Both the position numbers and the translations under genes were made by a program. From positions 1 to 41,854 of the forward strand of contig CAJWKQ010000005.1 of assembly GCA_913041895.1 (NCBI GenBank): a stretch of DNA of 41,854 nt, written 5' to 3'. Shown here piece by piece: positions 25,828-34,558 of this stretch (the first letter of the stretch is position 1; each line of letters opens with the position of its first letter). The DNA comes from an uncultured Verrucomicrobiales bacterium (GTDB taxonomy: Bacteria; Verrucomicrobiota; Verrucomicrobiia; Limisphaerales; UBA1100). The notes beneath the pieces were generated by a model. The model was not told the origin of the DNA, did no database searches, and worked only from the letters and a program-made list of their open reading frames with translations.

Positions 25828-26798
25828 TTCATATTTGGATGCTCGTAAGATTGGACGTACATATTTATTCCCTCTTTTAAGTTAAACTTTGGATTATAAT
25901 CCAGTATTTCCTTAGCCTTTTGAATATCGAGAGCTCCCCTTAGTGGGCGATTCATATCTCTATCATCATTGATGATAACATTCAATTTGGGGAAGTAATT
26001 TAACAGTTCATCTGCTACTTCTTTCAATGAATATCCCTTTCCATAAGTAATATTGAAATCTTCGCCTATGGCATTCTTATGTAAAAGAGCTGAAGCTAAT
26101 CCGTTGGCGATATCTTCAACATAGGTGAAATCAAATTGCAGGTCTCCGCCTCCGTCCAATGTTATAGGTTTTTGTTCGATAGCATTTTCAATAAAAATTT
26201 GAATAACTCGTCGATTGATATCATAAGGCCCATATACTGCAGAAGGTCTCACTATAGTGCACGGGATATTAAATCTTTGTGCGAAAACACGTGTCATAAT
26301 CTCGCCACTGTATTTAGATCCACCATAAACATCTTTTGGCCTTTTTGGGTGGTCTTCGGGGCAGGGGATTGCATCAAAGTCGCCATATACCATACTAGAG
26401 CTTACATAGACGAAGTTCTTTAAATTTTTGCAGCTAATGACCGACTGTAATAGGTTAACTGTGCCACCAACAATACCTTGAATAGCTTCTTCAATGTATA
26501 TGTTGGATTGATTGGCTAATGGCATTCCTGCTAAATGCAATATATAATCCGGCTGTAATTCATCGATAGTTCTCTGAACCAAGCCGGCGTTTGATGTATC
26601 CCCTCTGATGAAAGATAGTTTTTCTATTTCAACTTCCGTAAATCTTCTCTCAAGATAATCCGGAAATCTAATTTTCTCGGTTGGCAAGTATCTTATGAAT
26701 GGGTCAAGTATTGTTATATTGTGCCCATTTTTAAACAGAATTTCTGTGACCTTGCTTCCGATTAGCCCGGCACCTCCAGTGATAAGAATCTTAGACAT
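25824..26798 (-). CDS. NAD-dependent sugar-nucleotide epimerase/dehydratase (extended SDR)
   Basis: 324 residues. ILITGGAGLIGSKVTEIL is the NAD-binding G-x-x-G-x-x-G. VYVSSSMVYGD supplies the catalytic Ser, and DVYGGSKYSGEIM near residue 142 supplies the Y-x-x-x-K pair. RPSAVYGPYD and RGALDIQKAKEIL are standard extended-SDR segments. Probably it epimerises or reduces a nucleotide sugar in the same pathway as its aminotransferase and formyltransferase neighbours; the exact reaction cannot be read from sequence. It overlaps the aminotransferase gene by four bases (ATGA) and starts five bases after the formyltransferase stop. Confidence 0.88.
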   Translation of the reverse strand: MSKILITGGAGLIGSKVTEILFKNGHNITILDPFIRYLPTEKIRFPDYLERRFTEVEIEKLSFIRGDTSNAGLVQRTIDELQPDYILHLAGMPLANQSNIYIEEAIQGIVGGTVNLLQSVISCKNLKNFVYVSSSMVYGDFDAIPCPEDHPKRPKDVYGGSKYSGEIMTRVFAQRFNIPCTIVRPSAVYGPYDINRRVIQIFIENAIEQKPITLDGGGDLQFDFTYVEDIANGLASALLHKNAIGEDFNITYGKGYSLKEVADELLNYFPKLNVIINDDRDMNRPLRGALDIQKAKEILDYNPKFNLKEGINMYVQSYEHPNMK

Positions 26799-26802
26799 AG
26801 TT

Positions 26803-27717
26803 TTACCTTAAATTACTTCCCCGTAAATTAGTGAAATCCGAAGCTCTCTGTTCTTCCCCCTCCTCCAAGCACGCTCTTTCTATTAAGACACCCCTATCTT
26901 TAGCTATAACAATCATCCCTTTTTTTTGCACTGAGATAATTCTCCCTGGCACACCGCAATAATTTTCATCAAGCAATCGCGCTCTGCATAAAAATAATTT
27001 TTTATTTCCAATATACGTAAACGCACAAGGATAAGGAGGGGCAAGTGCTCTAATTTGGTTGTGAACCTGAATCGCAGTCATGGTCCTCCAATTAATTAGG
27101 CCGTCTTCGAAAGTTCTGGAATGGTAGTAACATCCCTCAGAATGTTTTTGAGGGATTCGTTTGACAGAGTCATTTTTATAATCATTTAGAACTTCGTGGA
27201 CCAAATCGCTGGCGATATGGTTAATCTTTGTATGTAAATCTAGTATAGTATCATTAATATCTACACTGATCTTTCTTTGACTCAAAATGTCACCTGTGTC
27301 TATGCCTCCATCCATCGCAATCACGGAGCAGCCAACGTACTCTTCTCCATTGATTAAGGCCCAGTTTAATGGGGATGCTCCTCGGTAATCAGGCAACATG
27401 GACGAGTGGACATTAACGACTTCCATAGAAGGTATTTTTAATAAAGGTTGCTTGAAAATTTGGGTAAAAGATGACACTATAATTACATCTGGAGAGAGAG
27501 ACTTAATCTTCATTAAGCTTTCTTCCGAATTGATATTTCCCGTTGCGTGAATCGGGATTTTCTTTTCAGAACAAATTTGATCCACCGAAACATCCCATTC
27601 TGTATCACTGTTCTTTGGCGGGGAGGTGACGCAAAGCTGCACTCTCCAGCCTTTCTCTATTATGCCCTTTAGAGTAAGTGCGCCTTTTTTTCCTTTACCA
27701 ACGAAAATCAGGTTCAT
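26803..27717 (-). CDS. Sugar N-formyltransferase (methionyl-tRNA formyltransferase fold)
   Basis: 304 residues of the formyltransferase family (PF00551 plus a C-terminal domain). VVNVHSSMLPDYRGASPL near residue 98 has the Asn and His of the catalytic triad. DGGIDTGDILSQ near 138 has the catalytic Asp. Family members in glycan clusters (VioF, QdtF, WbtJ, ArnA N-terminal domain) use N10-formyl-tetrahydrofolate to formylate a 4- or 3-amino sugar. The gene sits between a GT17 and an epimerase, upstream of a DegT aminotransferase, which argues against the housekeeping Met-tRNA enzyme. The ATG at 27717 is preferred; a TTG at 27738 in the same frame overlaps the GT17 stop. Confidence 0.87.
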   Translation of the reverse strand: MNLIFVGKGKKGALTLKGIIEKGWRVQLCVTSPPKNSDTEWDVSVDQICSEKKIPIHATGNINSEESLMKIKSLSPDVIIVSSFTQIFKQPLLKIPSMEVVNVHSSMLPDYRGASPLNWALINGEEYVGCSVIAMDGGIDTGDILSQRKISVDINDTILDLHTKINHIASDLVHEVLNDYKNDSVKRIPQKHSEGCYYHSRTFEDGLINWRTMTAIQVHNQIRALAPPYPCAFTYIGNKKLFLCRARLLDENYCGVPGRIISVQKKGMIVIAKDRGVLIERACLEEGEEQRASDFTNLRGSNLR

Positions 27718-27727
27718 TGAAGCTCGT

Positions 27728-28528
27728 TTATTCTTCAATCATGTTGATGTGTTCCGGTAAATAGCGGTTTTCTGCACGTGTAATACGTTCAAAGCTATGT
27801 CCGTCACGGTCAAATAAATCTAGATTATTAGCTATTGCGGATTCAACATTTTGTATACTGGTAAATTCATCAGTTCCGAATTGCTTGTGTGCACTGAAAT
27901 TCTGTAATTTGTTTATTATTGCTTCAGTTCCGCCAAAATATGTTAGATGCCATCCCCCTTTCTCGATTTTTTCATCTTCTTTGCAGAAAGTGCGATCTCT
28001 CCTGAGTTTATCCAAATCTTTTAAGTATGGCTGTAATAAATTATAGCTGGATATAATGGCGAGACTCCAAGGGTCTTTTGATTTGCATGTGGTGTTGTAG
28101 TAATACATGTCCTGTTTTAGGTTGTATATTTTATCAAAACCACGCTCTACGGTATCTTTTAAAGTGTTCGTGTCGGGGATTTCATCCACGTCGGAAATCA
28201 AAATAATGTCTTTGGCACTAGGAGAGCACTGCTCAATTCCTTCTCGGATTTTATTTCTTTGATGTTGGGCTCTTTTTAAGGAGGTTTGGTTCTTACTTTT
28301 CCAGAATTTGTCTGGGGGCATGTCGTCCACTACAACATGAATTATCTTGTCGCTATAAGCTTCAAATAACTTTTTATTTTCATCGTAAAACAGAGGCTTA
28401 CTTTTGTTAGCAAAGCTGACAGTTGACTCTACTAACACGAAGTGGTCAACCAGTTGGTTGAGTTCTTTAAGTCTCAACTCCAGCATACTGAGCTCATTGT
28501 AGAAGGGAAAGCAGTCTATAATTTTCAT
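27728..28528 (-). CDS. GT17-family glycosyltransferase (beta-1,4-GlcNAc-transferase type)
   Basis: 266 residues. The N terminus KIIDCFPFYNELSMLELRL and VDHFVLVESTVSFANKSKP near residue 28 match PF04724, the family named for mammalian bisecting GlcNAc transferase MGAT3. DIILISDVDEIPD near 110 holds the D-x-D-type metal site. GGWHLTYFGG near 190 is a further conserved segment. Bacterial homologues occur in surface-glycan clusters; the donor is often thought to be UDP-GlcNAc but is not proven here. It follows the GT2 gene by 19 bases and precedes the formyltransferase, all on the minus strand. Confidence 0.85.
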   Translation of the reverse strand: MKIIDCFPFYNELSMLELRLKELNQLVDHFVLVESTVSFANKSKPLFYDENKKLFEAYSDKIIHVVVDDMPPDKFWKSKNQTSLKRAQHQRNKIREGIEQCSPSAKDIILISDVDEIPDTNTLKDTVERGFDKIYNLKQDMYYYNTTCKSKDPWSLAIISSYNLLQPYLKDLDKLRRDRTFCKEDEKIEKGGWHLTYFGGTEAIINKLQNFSAHKQFGTDEFTSIQNVESAIANNLDLFDRDGHSFERITRAENRYLPEHINMIEE

Positions 28529-28547
28529 TGTGTTTCTTTATTGGCTT

Positions 28548-29534
28548 TTAGTCTAGATTGAGACCTTGTTTTCTAAGGGTCTTTTTTATGGCTCGAATTT
28601 TATTTGCATATAGAAGTTTTTTTATGGGGTTTTTTGGCCAAAGGAGATCGGCTAGCTGCAGGCGATTCTTGACCTTAAATAAGATGTCATCTTTCTGAAC
28701 TGGGTAATACTCCAGCATGTCTGAATAGTAATTTATAGCCCGCAGATTGAGGTCACGTTGTCGCAATAATGATTCGCGACCTTCTGCCCCGTGTTTTTTG
28801 AGAAAGAACTGCTTACTTTTTTTAAGTTGCTCCTTGGAGTTCATGCTTGTTCCTCCTCCTTTATGATATATGAATACATCTTCAATCATCATCAGTGGAT
28901 ATCCCTTCCGGTGCGCACGATGGCAAAAATCCGTATCTTCATAATACCCCATACCAAACCCCTCTTCTAGTGGTCCGATATCTTCTAAAGTGCTTCGTTT
29001 CATCCCTATGCAGCAAAAATCTAGTTGTCTAACTTTGAGGGTAGAGTTATTTGCATGCTGGCACCAAGCTTTTCCTTCAGAAAGAATCTCCATCGGCTCT
29101 TGTGATTCGGTGAAAATTTTTTGTTCGCTACCTGTTTGGTTGATGACTGGACCCACGATCCAATCTGGATTCTGGTTAATGGTGTCAGAAAGTTTTCTTA
29201 TTGCTCCGTTTGGTATGATGGTATCAATGTCCAAGAAAAAAACTATATCTGATGTTGCTCTCTTGGCAGCATCATTGGCACCTCCAGGGAACCCGCGGTT
29301 AGTTTCGTTGGGTATGAATTCGACGTTTTCTTTATCTTCGATGAGGTGCTGTATCTTATTAGTGGTTTCTTCTCCCGAGGCATTATCAACTATGATTATT
29401 TGAAGTTCATCCAATTCACTCAGATTGAAGAGAGAATTTAGACAGGGTAGCGTTGTAGATTCAAAGTTCCTATAACTCACAAGCAAAACGCTTGCCGAAG
29501 TCGGTTTTTTATTTTGAGTGGCTGATCCGAACAT
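28548..29534 (-). CDS. GT2 family glycosyltransferase (rhamnosyltransferase-like)
   Basis: 328 residues, GT-A fold. SVLLVSYRNFESTTLPCL and IIIVDNASGEETTNK form the nucleotide-binding half. DIVFFLDIDTIIPNGAI has the D-x-D. GMGYYEDTDFCHRAHRKG has the E-D-x-D acceptor/catalytic motif typical of WbbL/RfbF-like rhamnosyltransferases. If the donor is dTDP-rhamnose, the RmlC and RmlD steps would have to be encoded elsewhere, as they are absent here. A dTDP-amino sugar donor is equally possible. The ATG at 29534 is chosen over a TTG at 29558. It is the first gene of the minus-strand operon, divergent from rmlA. Confidence 0.83.
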   Translation of the reverse strand: MFGSATQNKKPTSASVLLVSYRNFESTTLPCLNSLFNLSELDELQIIIVDNASGEETTNKIQHLIEDKENVEFIPNETNRGFPGGANDAAKRATSDIVFFLDIDTIIPNGAIRKLSDTINQNPDWIVGPVINQTGSEQKIFTESQEPMEILSEGKAWCQHANNSTLKVRQLDFCCIGMKRSTLEDIGPLEEGFGMGYYEDTDFCHRAHRKGYPLMMIEDVFIYHKGGGTSMNSKEQLKKSKQFFLKKHGAEGRESLLRQRDLNLRAINYYSDMLEYYPVQKDDILFKVKNRLQLADLLWPKNPIKKLLYANKIRAIKKTLRKQGLNLD

Positions 29535-29562
29535 ACTTACATTTGTTATGATAAGCAAACAA

Positions 29563-29606
29563 CCTTGACCGAAATTGGATAACGGTCTATGCCCCGTTGG
29601 TCAAGG
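29563..29606. promoter_or_regulatory. Nested inverted repeat with a promoter-like sequence in the rmlA upstream region
   Basis: CCTTGACC (29563-29570) is perfectly inverted as GGTCAAGG (29599-29606). Inside, AACGG (29581-29585) is inverted as CCGTT (29594-29598), directly adjoining the right arm. TTGACC (29565-29570), 17 bases, then TATGCC (29588-29593) forms a promoter-like pair within it. The right arm overlaps the AAGGAG (29603-29608) ribosome-binding sequence of rmlA. It could be an operator for the divergent genes or an mRNA hairpin that masks the ribosome-binding site. Confidence 0.45.
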
Positions 29607-29622
29607 AGAGGTTGATCGGCTC

Positions 29623-30513
29623 GTGAAAGGAATCATATTGGCTGGCGGAGCAGGCACGCGGTTGTACCCCATGACACAAGTGGCCAGTAAGCAACTGCAA
29701 CCGGTTTATGATAAGCCAATGGTTTATTACCCTCTGTCTACCCTGCTGGAAAATGGTATAAATGAACTAGCCCTAATTTCTACACCTCAGGATCTGCCAA
29801 GGTTTCGTGAATTGTTGGGAACTGGAAACCAATGGGGGGCCTCCATAGAGTATTTGGAACAACCTAAACCTGAAGGGATTGCACAGGCCTTTATCATTGC
29901 TCAAAATTTTATCGGCAGCGATTCGGTGACTCTGATTTTGGGTGATAATATCTTCTATGGTGCAGGGCAGTTCGATAAAGCTTTTGCAGAACATGAAGCT
30001 GGTGCGACGATTTTTGCCTATCGTGTAAATGATCCAACACGGTATGGAGTAGTGGAGTTCGGTGATATGGGTAAGGCTATCTCAATCGAGGAGAAACCAA
30101 AAAATCCAAAAAGTTCCTATGCAGTACCGGGTTTATATTTATTCGATTCGAGGGTAACCAAAATAGCTAAGGGCCTAAAGCCCAGCTCTCGTGGTGAATT
30201 AGAAATTACGGACATTATGTCAGATTATATGAATCAAGGAACACTCAAAGTTAACCTGTTACGTAGAGGTGTGGCATGGTTGGATTCGGGGACGAGCCAG
30301 AGTTTGCACGAATCAGCAGCGTTTGTACAAACCATGGAAAAACGTCAAGGAATTAAAATGGGATGCCCGGAAGAAGCAGCCTTAACAGCAGGATTAATCT
30401 CATTGGCGGAATTTGACAGAGCAGTAGATGGTTTGCCGAATTGTGAGTATAGGGATTACCTGCGTGAAATATCGGCGGAGAACCACCGACTCCCACAACA
30501 AAGTTTATCTTAG
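29623..30513 (+). CDS. rmlA: Glucose-1-phosphate thymidylyltransferase
   Basis: 296 residues, the usual length for RmlA. KGIILAGGAGTRLYPMT is the nucleotidyltransferase signature. SKQLQPVYDKPMVYYPL, GDNIFYG and the EKPKNPKSSYAVPGLY segment are all characteristic. It makes dTDP-glucose from dTTP and glucose-1-phosphate in the cytoplasm, the entry step to dTDP-6-deoxyhexoses. The frame is open from a TTG at 29575. I chose the GTG at 29623 because it begins exactly at the family's conserved first strand and has AAGGAGAG upstream. It is followed six bases later by rmlB. RmlC and RmlD are not in the window, which suggests the product goes to an amino sugar rather than to rhamnose. Confidence 0.95.
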   Translation: MKGIILAGGAGTRLYPMTQVASKQLQPVYDKPMVYYPLSTLLENGINELALISTPQDLPRFRELLGTGNQWGASIEYLEQPKPEGIAQAFIIAQNFIGSDSVTLILGDNIFYGAGQFDKAFAEHEAGATIFAYRVNDPTRYGVVEFGDMGKAISIEEKPKNPKSSYAVPGLYLFDSRVTKIAKGLKPSSRGELEITDIMSDYMNQGTLKVNLLRRGVAWLDSGTSQSLHESAAFVQTMEKRQGIKMGCPEEAALTAGLISLAEFDRAVDGLPNCEYRDYLREISAENHRLPQQSLS

Positions 30514-30519
30514 AGTGTC

Positions 30520-31536
30520 ATGGATGCCCAGAGAGTATTAGTTACCGGTGGTGCAGGGTTTATTGGCTGCCATCTTGTTAGGGTATTGCTCGAGGATGAA
30601 TCGGTAGATTCAGTTATCGTGTATGATGCACTTACTTATGCCGGGGATTTAGCCAATCTCTCTGAGGTGAAGGATCACCCAAAATTTAAGTTTATTCAGG
30701 GAGACATTCGCGATATAGCTCAAGTTGAGGAGAACCTTTCTTCTCAACAATGTAATCGTGTCTATCATTTAGCAGCTGAATCCCATGTAGATCGTTCGAT
30801 TACAGGCCCCGCCGAATTTATAGAGACCAATGTGTTGGGGACCTTTAATTTATTGGAAACCTGCCGTAAACTATGGGCTGATATAGATGGACGGTTTTTG
30901 CATGTTTCAACTGATGAAGTGTATGGGGCTCTTGGAGAAACTGGGTGTTTTGACGAAAAGACTCCTTATGATCCACGTTCCCCATATTCAGCGAGTAAAG
31001 CCAGCTCAGATCATCTGGCTCGTTCTTATTTTCATACATTTCAATTTCCTGTTTTGGTTACTCATTGTTCCAATAACTTTGGGCCATATCAACATCCTGA
31101 AAAACTAATCCCTAAAACTATCAGCCGAATTATGGCTGGGGAAACAATTCCGGTATATGGAGATGGAAGTAATGTGCGAGATTGGATATATATGGAAGAT
31201 CATGTTGAGGCTCTGATTCTGGTCATGGATCAAGGGAAACTGGGCGAGACATACGACATAGGCGGGGGCAATGAAGAAGCGAATCTTAATTTAGTGAATT
31301 GTATTTGTGATGAGATCGATAGACTCTCGGATAAAGAGGTGGGGCATTCGCGTGAGCTAATTGAGTTTGTTACTGATCGACTAGGTCATGATTTTCGTTA
31401 TGCAATTGATTCACAAAAAATATCAAAGGAGTTGGGCTGGGCACCCCAAAGCACATTTGAATCGGCTCTGAATAACACAATCCAGTGGTACCTTAATAAT
31501 CAAGATTGGGTTAAGGAGATCGAAGCAAAAGGGTAA
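30520..31536 (+). CDS. rmlB: dTDP-glucose 4,6-dehydratase
   Basis: 338 residues, full length. RVLVTGGAGFIGCHLVRVL binds NAD. HVSTDEVYGAL near residue 128 supplies Thr-Asp-Glu of the dehydratase active site. SPYSASKASSDHLARSY near 156 supplies the Y-x-x-x-K. NNFGPYQHPEKLIP is a further RmlB hallmark. It converts dTDP-glucose to dTDP-4-keto-6-deoxyglucose, which is the substrate class for the nearby DegT aminotransferases. It is co-transcribed with rmlA, and its TAA shares one base with the ATG of the next gene. Confidence 0.95.
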   Translation: MDAQRVLVTGGAGFIGCHLVRVLLEDESVDSVIVYDALTYAGDLANLSEVKDHPKFKFIQGDIRDIAQVEENLSSQQCNRVYHLAAESHVDRSITGPAEFIETNVLGTFNLLETCRKLWADIDGRFLHVSTDEVYGALGETGCFDEKTPYDPRSPYSASKASSDHLARSYFHTFQFPVLVTHCSNNFGPYQHPEKLIPKTISRIMAGETIPVYGDGSNVRDWIYMEDHVEALILVMDQGKLGETYDIGGGNEEANLNLVNCICDEIDRLSDKEVGHSRELIEFVTDRLGHDFRYAIDSQKISKELGWAPQSTFESALNNTIQWYLNNQDWVKEIEAKG

Positions 31537-32315
31537 TGATATATATGGAAAAGAAAGTTTCAGTTTTCATCTTGGCTTACAATTCTGAAGATCGAATTGA
31601 GCGTGCGGTAAAAAGTGTTTTGTGGGCTGATGAAGTGGTGGTAGTGGATTCCTATAGCGAGGATCGTACTGCGGAAATCGCCGAGGAGCTCGGAGCCAAG
31701 GTGGCACAAGTCAAATTTGAAGGTTTTGGGAAATTACGATTGGCTGGGATTGAGCATACTACGCATGACTGGATTTTCAGTCTTGATTCAGATGAGGAAT
31801 GCACTTCTGAAGCGGAGAAGGAAATTAGGGAGATTATCAACTCTGAGAATCCTAAAGAGGCATATCATACACCAAGGCAGAATATCTTTATGGGGCAACC
31901 TATACGGTTTAGTGGCTGGTATCCGGACTACCGTCAGCCGCAGCTTTTCCAACGCGGAAAGATGACGTATCCTGCTGAAGAGCTTGTACACGAAGGGTAT
32001 CGATTGGACGGTCGGTTGGGGTATATGAAGTGTGATATTTTGCAGGAACCCTTTTGGACTTTGTCCGAGGTTTTGGATAAGTGTAACAGATATTCAAGCC
32101 TAGGCGCCGAAGAACTTGCACAAAAATGCCGTTCTGGAGGGGTTTTCATTGGGCTAGGTCATGGAATTGCGCACTTTATTCAAATTTATTTTTTAAAATT
32201 GGGCGTTCTCGATGGCGGACCAGGTTTGATGATTGCGATATGTAAAGGTTTGGGGTCTTTTATGAAATACTCCAAACTCGGGGAACTGAACCGAAAACAA
32301 CAAGATGTGAATTGA
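31536..32315 (+). CDS. GT2 glycosyltransferase, WaaE/KdtX-like
   Basis: 259 residues. VSVFILAYNSEDRIERAV and VVVVDSYSEDRTAEIAEE give the GT-A nucleotide-binding half. IFSLDSDEECTSE holds the D-x-D. SGWYPDYRQPQLFQRG is characteristic of the WaaE/KdtX group, which adds beta-1,4-glucose to LPS core heptose in enterobacteria. Length is right for that group. An ATG at 31545 is an alternative to 31536. In this locus it may transfer to any lipid-linked glycan, so the LPS-core role is only an analogy. Confidence 0.85.
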   Translation: MIYMEKKVSVFILAYNSEDRIERAVKSVLWADEVVVVDSYSEDRTAEIAEELGAKVAQVKFEGFGKLRLAGIEHTTHDWIFSLDSDEECTSEAEKEIREIINSENPKEAYHTPRQNIFMGQPIRFSGWYPDYRQPQLFQRGKMTYPAEELVHEGYRLDGRLGYMKCDILQEPFWTLSEVLDKCNRYSSLGAEELAQKCRSGGVFIGLGHGIAHFIQIYFLKLGVLDGGPGLMIAICKGLGSFMKYSKLGELNRKQQDVN

Positions 32316-32334
32316 ATGTTTATTCTTCAAGAAA

Positions 32335-33444
32335 GTGCGCCCGCTCCTGCATATCATTGAACCCACATTATCTAACCATTCAGGGCATTGCTATCATCAT
32401 GCGAGTACTCTGATTGGTGCTAATGAGTTTTTTGACGTTAAGGTTTGGATGGATAAATCCGGGAGCGGCTTATTTAAGGGGCAGGACTGTGAAGAAATAA
32501 GTGTTTTTAGTAGGCGATTCAGGAAATTTCAATTGGGATTTTGTTATGCAAGTTGCCTGAAAAGAGGAGGCACAATATTTATTCCAACTGCAGGGCAACT
32601 GGACATGGCGTGGATGGATATACTGATGCGGCTTCCCGTTGGGCTGAAGAAAAAACATGATATCGTTTTCCACTTCCACCAATTTCAACAAACCCCGGCC
32701 AAATTGGGGCGGCTTAGGGCATGGGCTAAAAGGAATAAGCGCTGGCGGATTTTGGCGACTACAAAACGACTATTGAAGCCTTTTCGTGAAGCCGGTTTTG
32801 AAAATTGCGAGGTGGCCTATTATCCGGTATCGGAAATTCCGGAAGATGTGATTTATCCAATGACAGAATCTGAACCTCATTTGCTCTATGCTGGGGCTGC
32901 CAGAGCAGACAAGGGCTTTAGTACAGTTGTTAAATATCTTTTATATTTGGACACTTTGAATCTGAAATGGCCGGCGTATATACAGTGTGCTGCTTCAGGC
33001 AACAAAAGCGAAGGAGAATTGGATTCTGTTTGCCGAGACAGTTTAATTCAATTGAAAGCACAATTACCATCATTCGTTCACTTAAAAGAAAAGGTGCTCG
33101 CGACAAATGAATTTCGTAATCAATTTCAAGGGGCGATTTGCCTGTTGCTATATGACCGAGTAGCCTACCGAGATAAATTCAGCGCGGTAGCATTAGAAGC
33201 GATGCGATGTGGAGCGCCCATTATTACTGTCAGAGATACATGGATGGGAGATCTGGTGTCATTTCATGGTTCAGGGGAGTTGGTTGATGGAAATGAAATT
33301 GAAGAACTACATTCTGCGGTAAAAAAGGTGCGGTCTAATTACACAGATTACCGCGAGCGTGCAATCGCTGCAGGAAAGAAATTGATCGCTATACATCATC
33401 CCGAAAATACACTTAAACTCTTATCATCAGGTATAAGCCGATAG
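32335..33444 (+). CDS. GT4-like glycosyltransferase
   Basis: 369 residues with GT-B features. LLHIIEPTLSNHSGHCYHH is the N-terminal loop; HLLYAGAARADKGFSTVVKY near residue 181 starts the C-terminal domain. RDKFSAVALEAMRCGAPII near 280 is the donor-site segment, with Asp replacing the first Glu of E-x7-E. The start is a GTG with a weak ribosome-binding site. Divergence from standard GT4 makes the family call less certain than for its neighbours. It lies in the same direction as rmlAB and wecB. Confidence 0.7.
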   Translation: MRPLLHIIEPTLSNHSGHCYHHASTLIGANEFFDVKVWMDKSGSGLFKGQDCEEISVFSRRFRKFQLGFCYASCLKRGGTIFIPTAGQLDMAWMDILMRLPVGLKKKHDIVFHFHQFQQTPAKLGRLRAWAKRNKRWRILATTKRLLKPFREAGFENCEVAYYPVSEIPEDVIYPMTESEPHLLYAGAARADKGFSTVVKYLLYLDTLNLKWPAYIQCAASGNKSEGELDSVCRDSLIQLKAQLPSFVHLKEKVLATNEFRNQFQGAICLLLYDRVAYRDKFSAVALEAMRCGAPIITVRDTWMGDLVSFHGSGELVDGNEIEELHSAVKKVRSNYTDYRERAIAAGKKLIAIHHPENTLKLLSSGISR

Positions 33445-33502
33445 TAATTTTTTTAAAGACGAGAGACGATCTGATTTGTTGTACATTTTATAATTATTTA
33501 AT

Positions 33503-34558
33503 ATGCGAGTCGTCCAAGTAGTACGAAATTTTGCCCCGACCGGCGGGATGGAGGAATATGTATGGCGTCTTACAAATAGTTTAGTGGATCAAGGCGCTGA
33601 AGTAAAAGTTGTATGCGAACGATGTGAGTCTGAAGTGCCGGATGGAGTTTCTGTGGACTTTGTCCCTCAAAGGCCTCGAGGTCCGCGTTGGTTCCGATCT
33701 CAGGGGTTTTCTAATCAATTGAAGAAGTGGCGTGATCGTTACTCAAGTTCAAATGATATCGTTCATTCCCACGAATTTGTTGATGAGGCAGATCTACTGA
33801 CATTTCACACAACCATTCATGGATATGGGGAACGTTCCTGGTTAAAACGTATGGATCCATCTTGGCATTTCAACCAATGGTTGGAGAAAAACACAGTTTA
33901 TTCTCCCAGGCTAAAGTTCTTAATACCTGTGTCAGATATGCTGAGAAATCAACTTGATGACAATTATCGCGGAATTAAGAATGTTTTGAGTTCTGCGATT
34001 CCTCCTGGGGTAATTAGGCCCAAATGCGAAGTGCGGCCTGAAAATGATTCGCGTCCTCATGCGTTGGGTTTCATAGGCAGAGAGTGGGAAAGGAAAGGAC
34101 TGAAACTTGTTGTTGAAATTTTCAGGCATCTTGTCAAAAAAAACCCGCGTATAAAATTGGTGATTGCGGGTGTTGATTTTGAAGAATTGAAGCCTTTCGT
34201 GACGGGATTAGAGTCTCAGTTGGATGTAATGGGATGGGTTCAAGATAAGGCCTCATTTTATGAGAAGATAGATATGCTTTTACACCCCGCAAGGCTTGAA
34301 GCCTTTGGGATGGTTGTTACTGAGTCATTAGCCTGTGGAATTCCCGTTTTGGTTTCAGATCAAGTTGGGGCCGCTTCGGAGGTAAAAGAAGAGCAAGGGC
34401 GAGTATTGCCTTTGAAAAGTTCTGTTTCAGAATGGGTGAAAGCGGCGAACACCTTATTAAAGCAACATTGCAAAACTGGCTCGGTATATGAGAGAAGCTG
34501 GGATCAAGTAGCATTGGAATATCAGGCGGTGTACACAAGGATGCTCTCCGTGAAATGA
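33503..34558 (+). CDS. GT4 family glycosyltransferase
   Basis: 351 residues. VVQVVRNFAPTGGMEEYVW is the N-terminal glycine-rich loop. LGFIGREWERKGLKLVVEIF near residue 190 starts the donor domain, and HPARLEAFGMVVTESLACG near 256 contains a clear E-x7-E. It ends in an ATGA overlap with the next gene, so the two GTs are probably co-translated. Donor and acceptor unknown. Confidence 0.85.
   Translation: MRVVQVVRNFAPTGGMEEYVWRLTNSLVDQGAEVKVVCERCESEVPDGVSVDFVPQRPRGPRWFRSQGFSNQLKKWRDRYSSSNDIVHSHEFVDEADLLTFHTTIHGYGERSWLKRMDPSWHFNQWLEKNTVYSPRLKFLIPVSDMLRNQLDDNYRGIKNVLSSAIPPGVIRPKCEVRPENDSRPHALGFIGREWERKGLKLVVEIFRHLVKKNPRIKLVIAGVDFEELKPFVTGLESQLDVMGWVQDKASFYEKIDMLLHPARLEAFGMVVTESLACGIPVLVSDQVGAASEVKEEQGRVLPLKSSVSEWVKAANTLLKQHCKTGSVYERSWDQVALEYQAVYTRMLSVK

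Noticed and set aside
28990-29403. A 137-codon plus-strand frame opposite the GT2 gene
   Set aside because: Antisense to a clear GT2 with D-x-D and E-D-x-D motifs; no independent coding signal.
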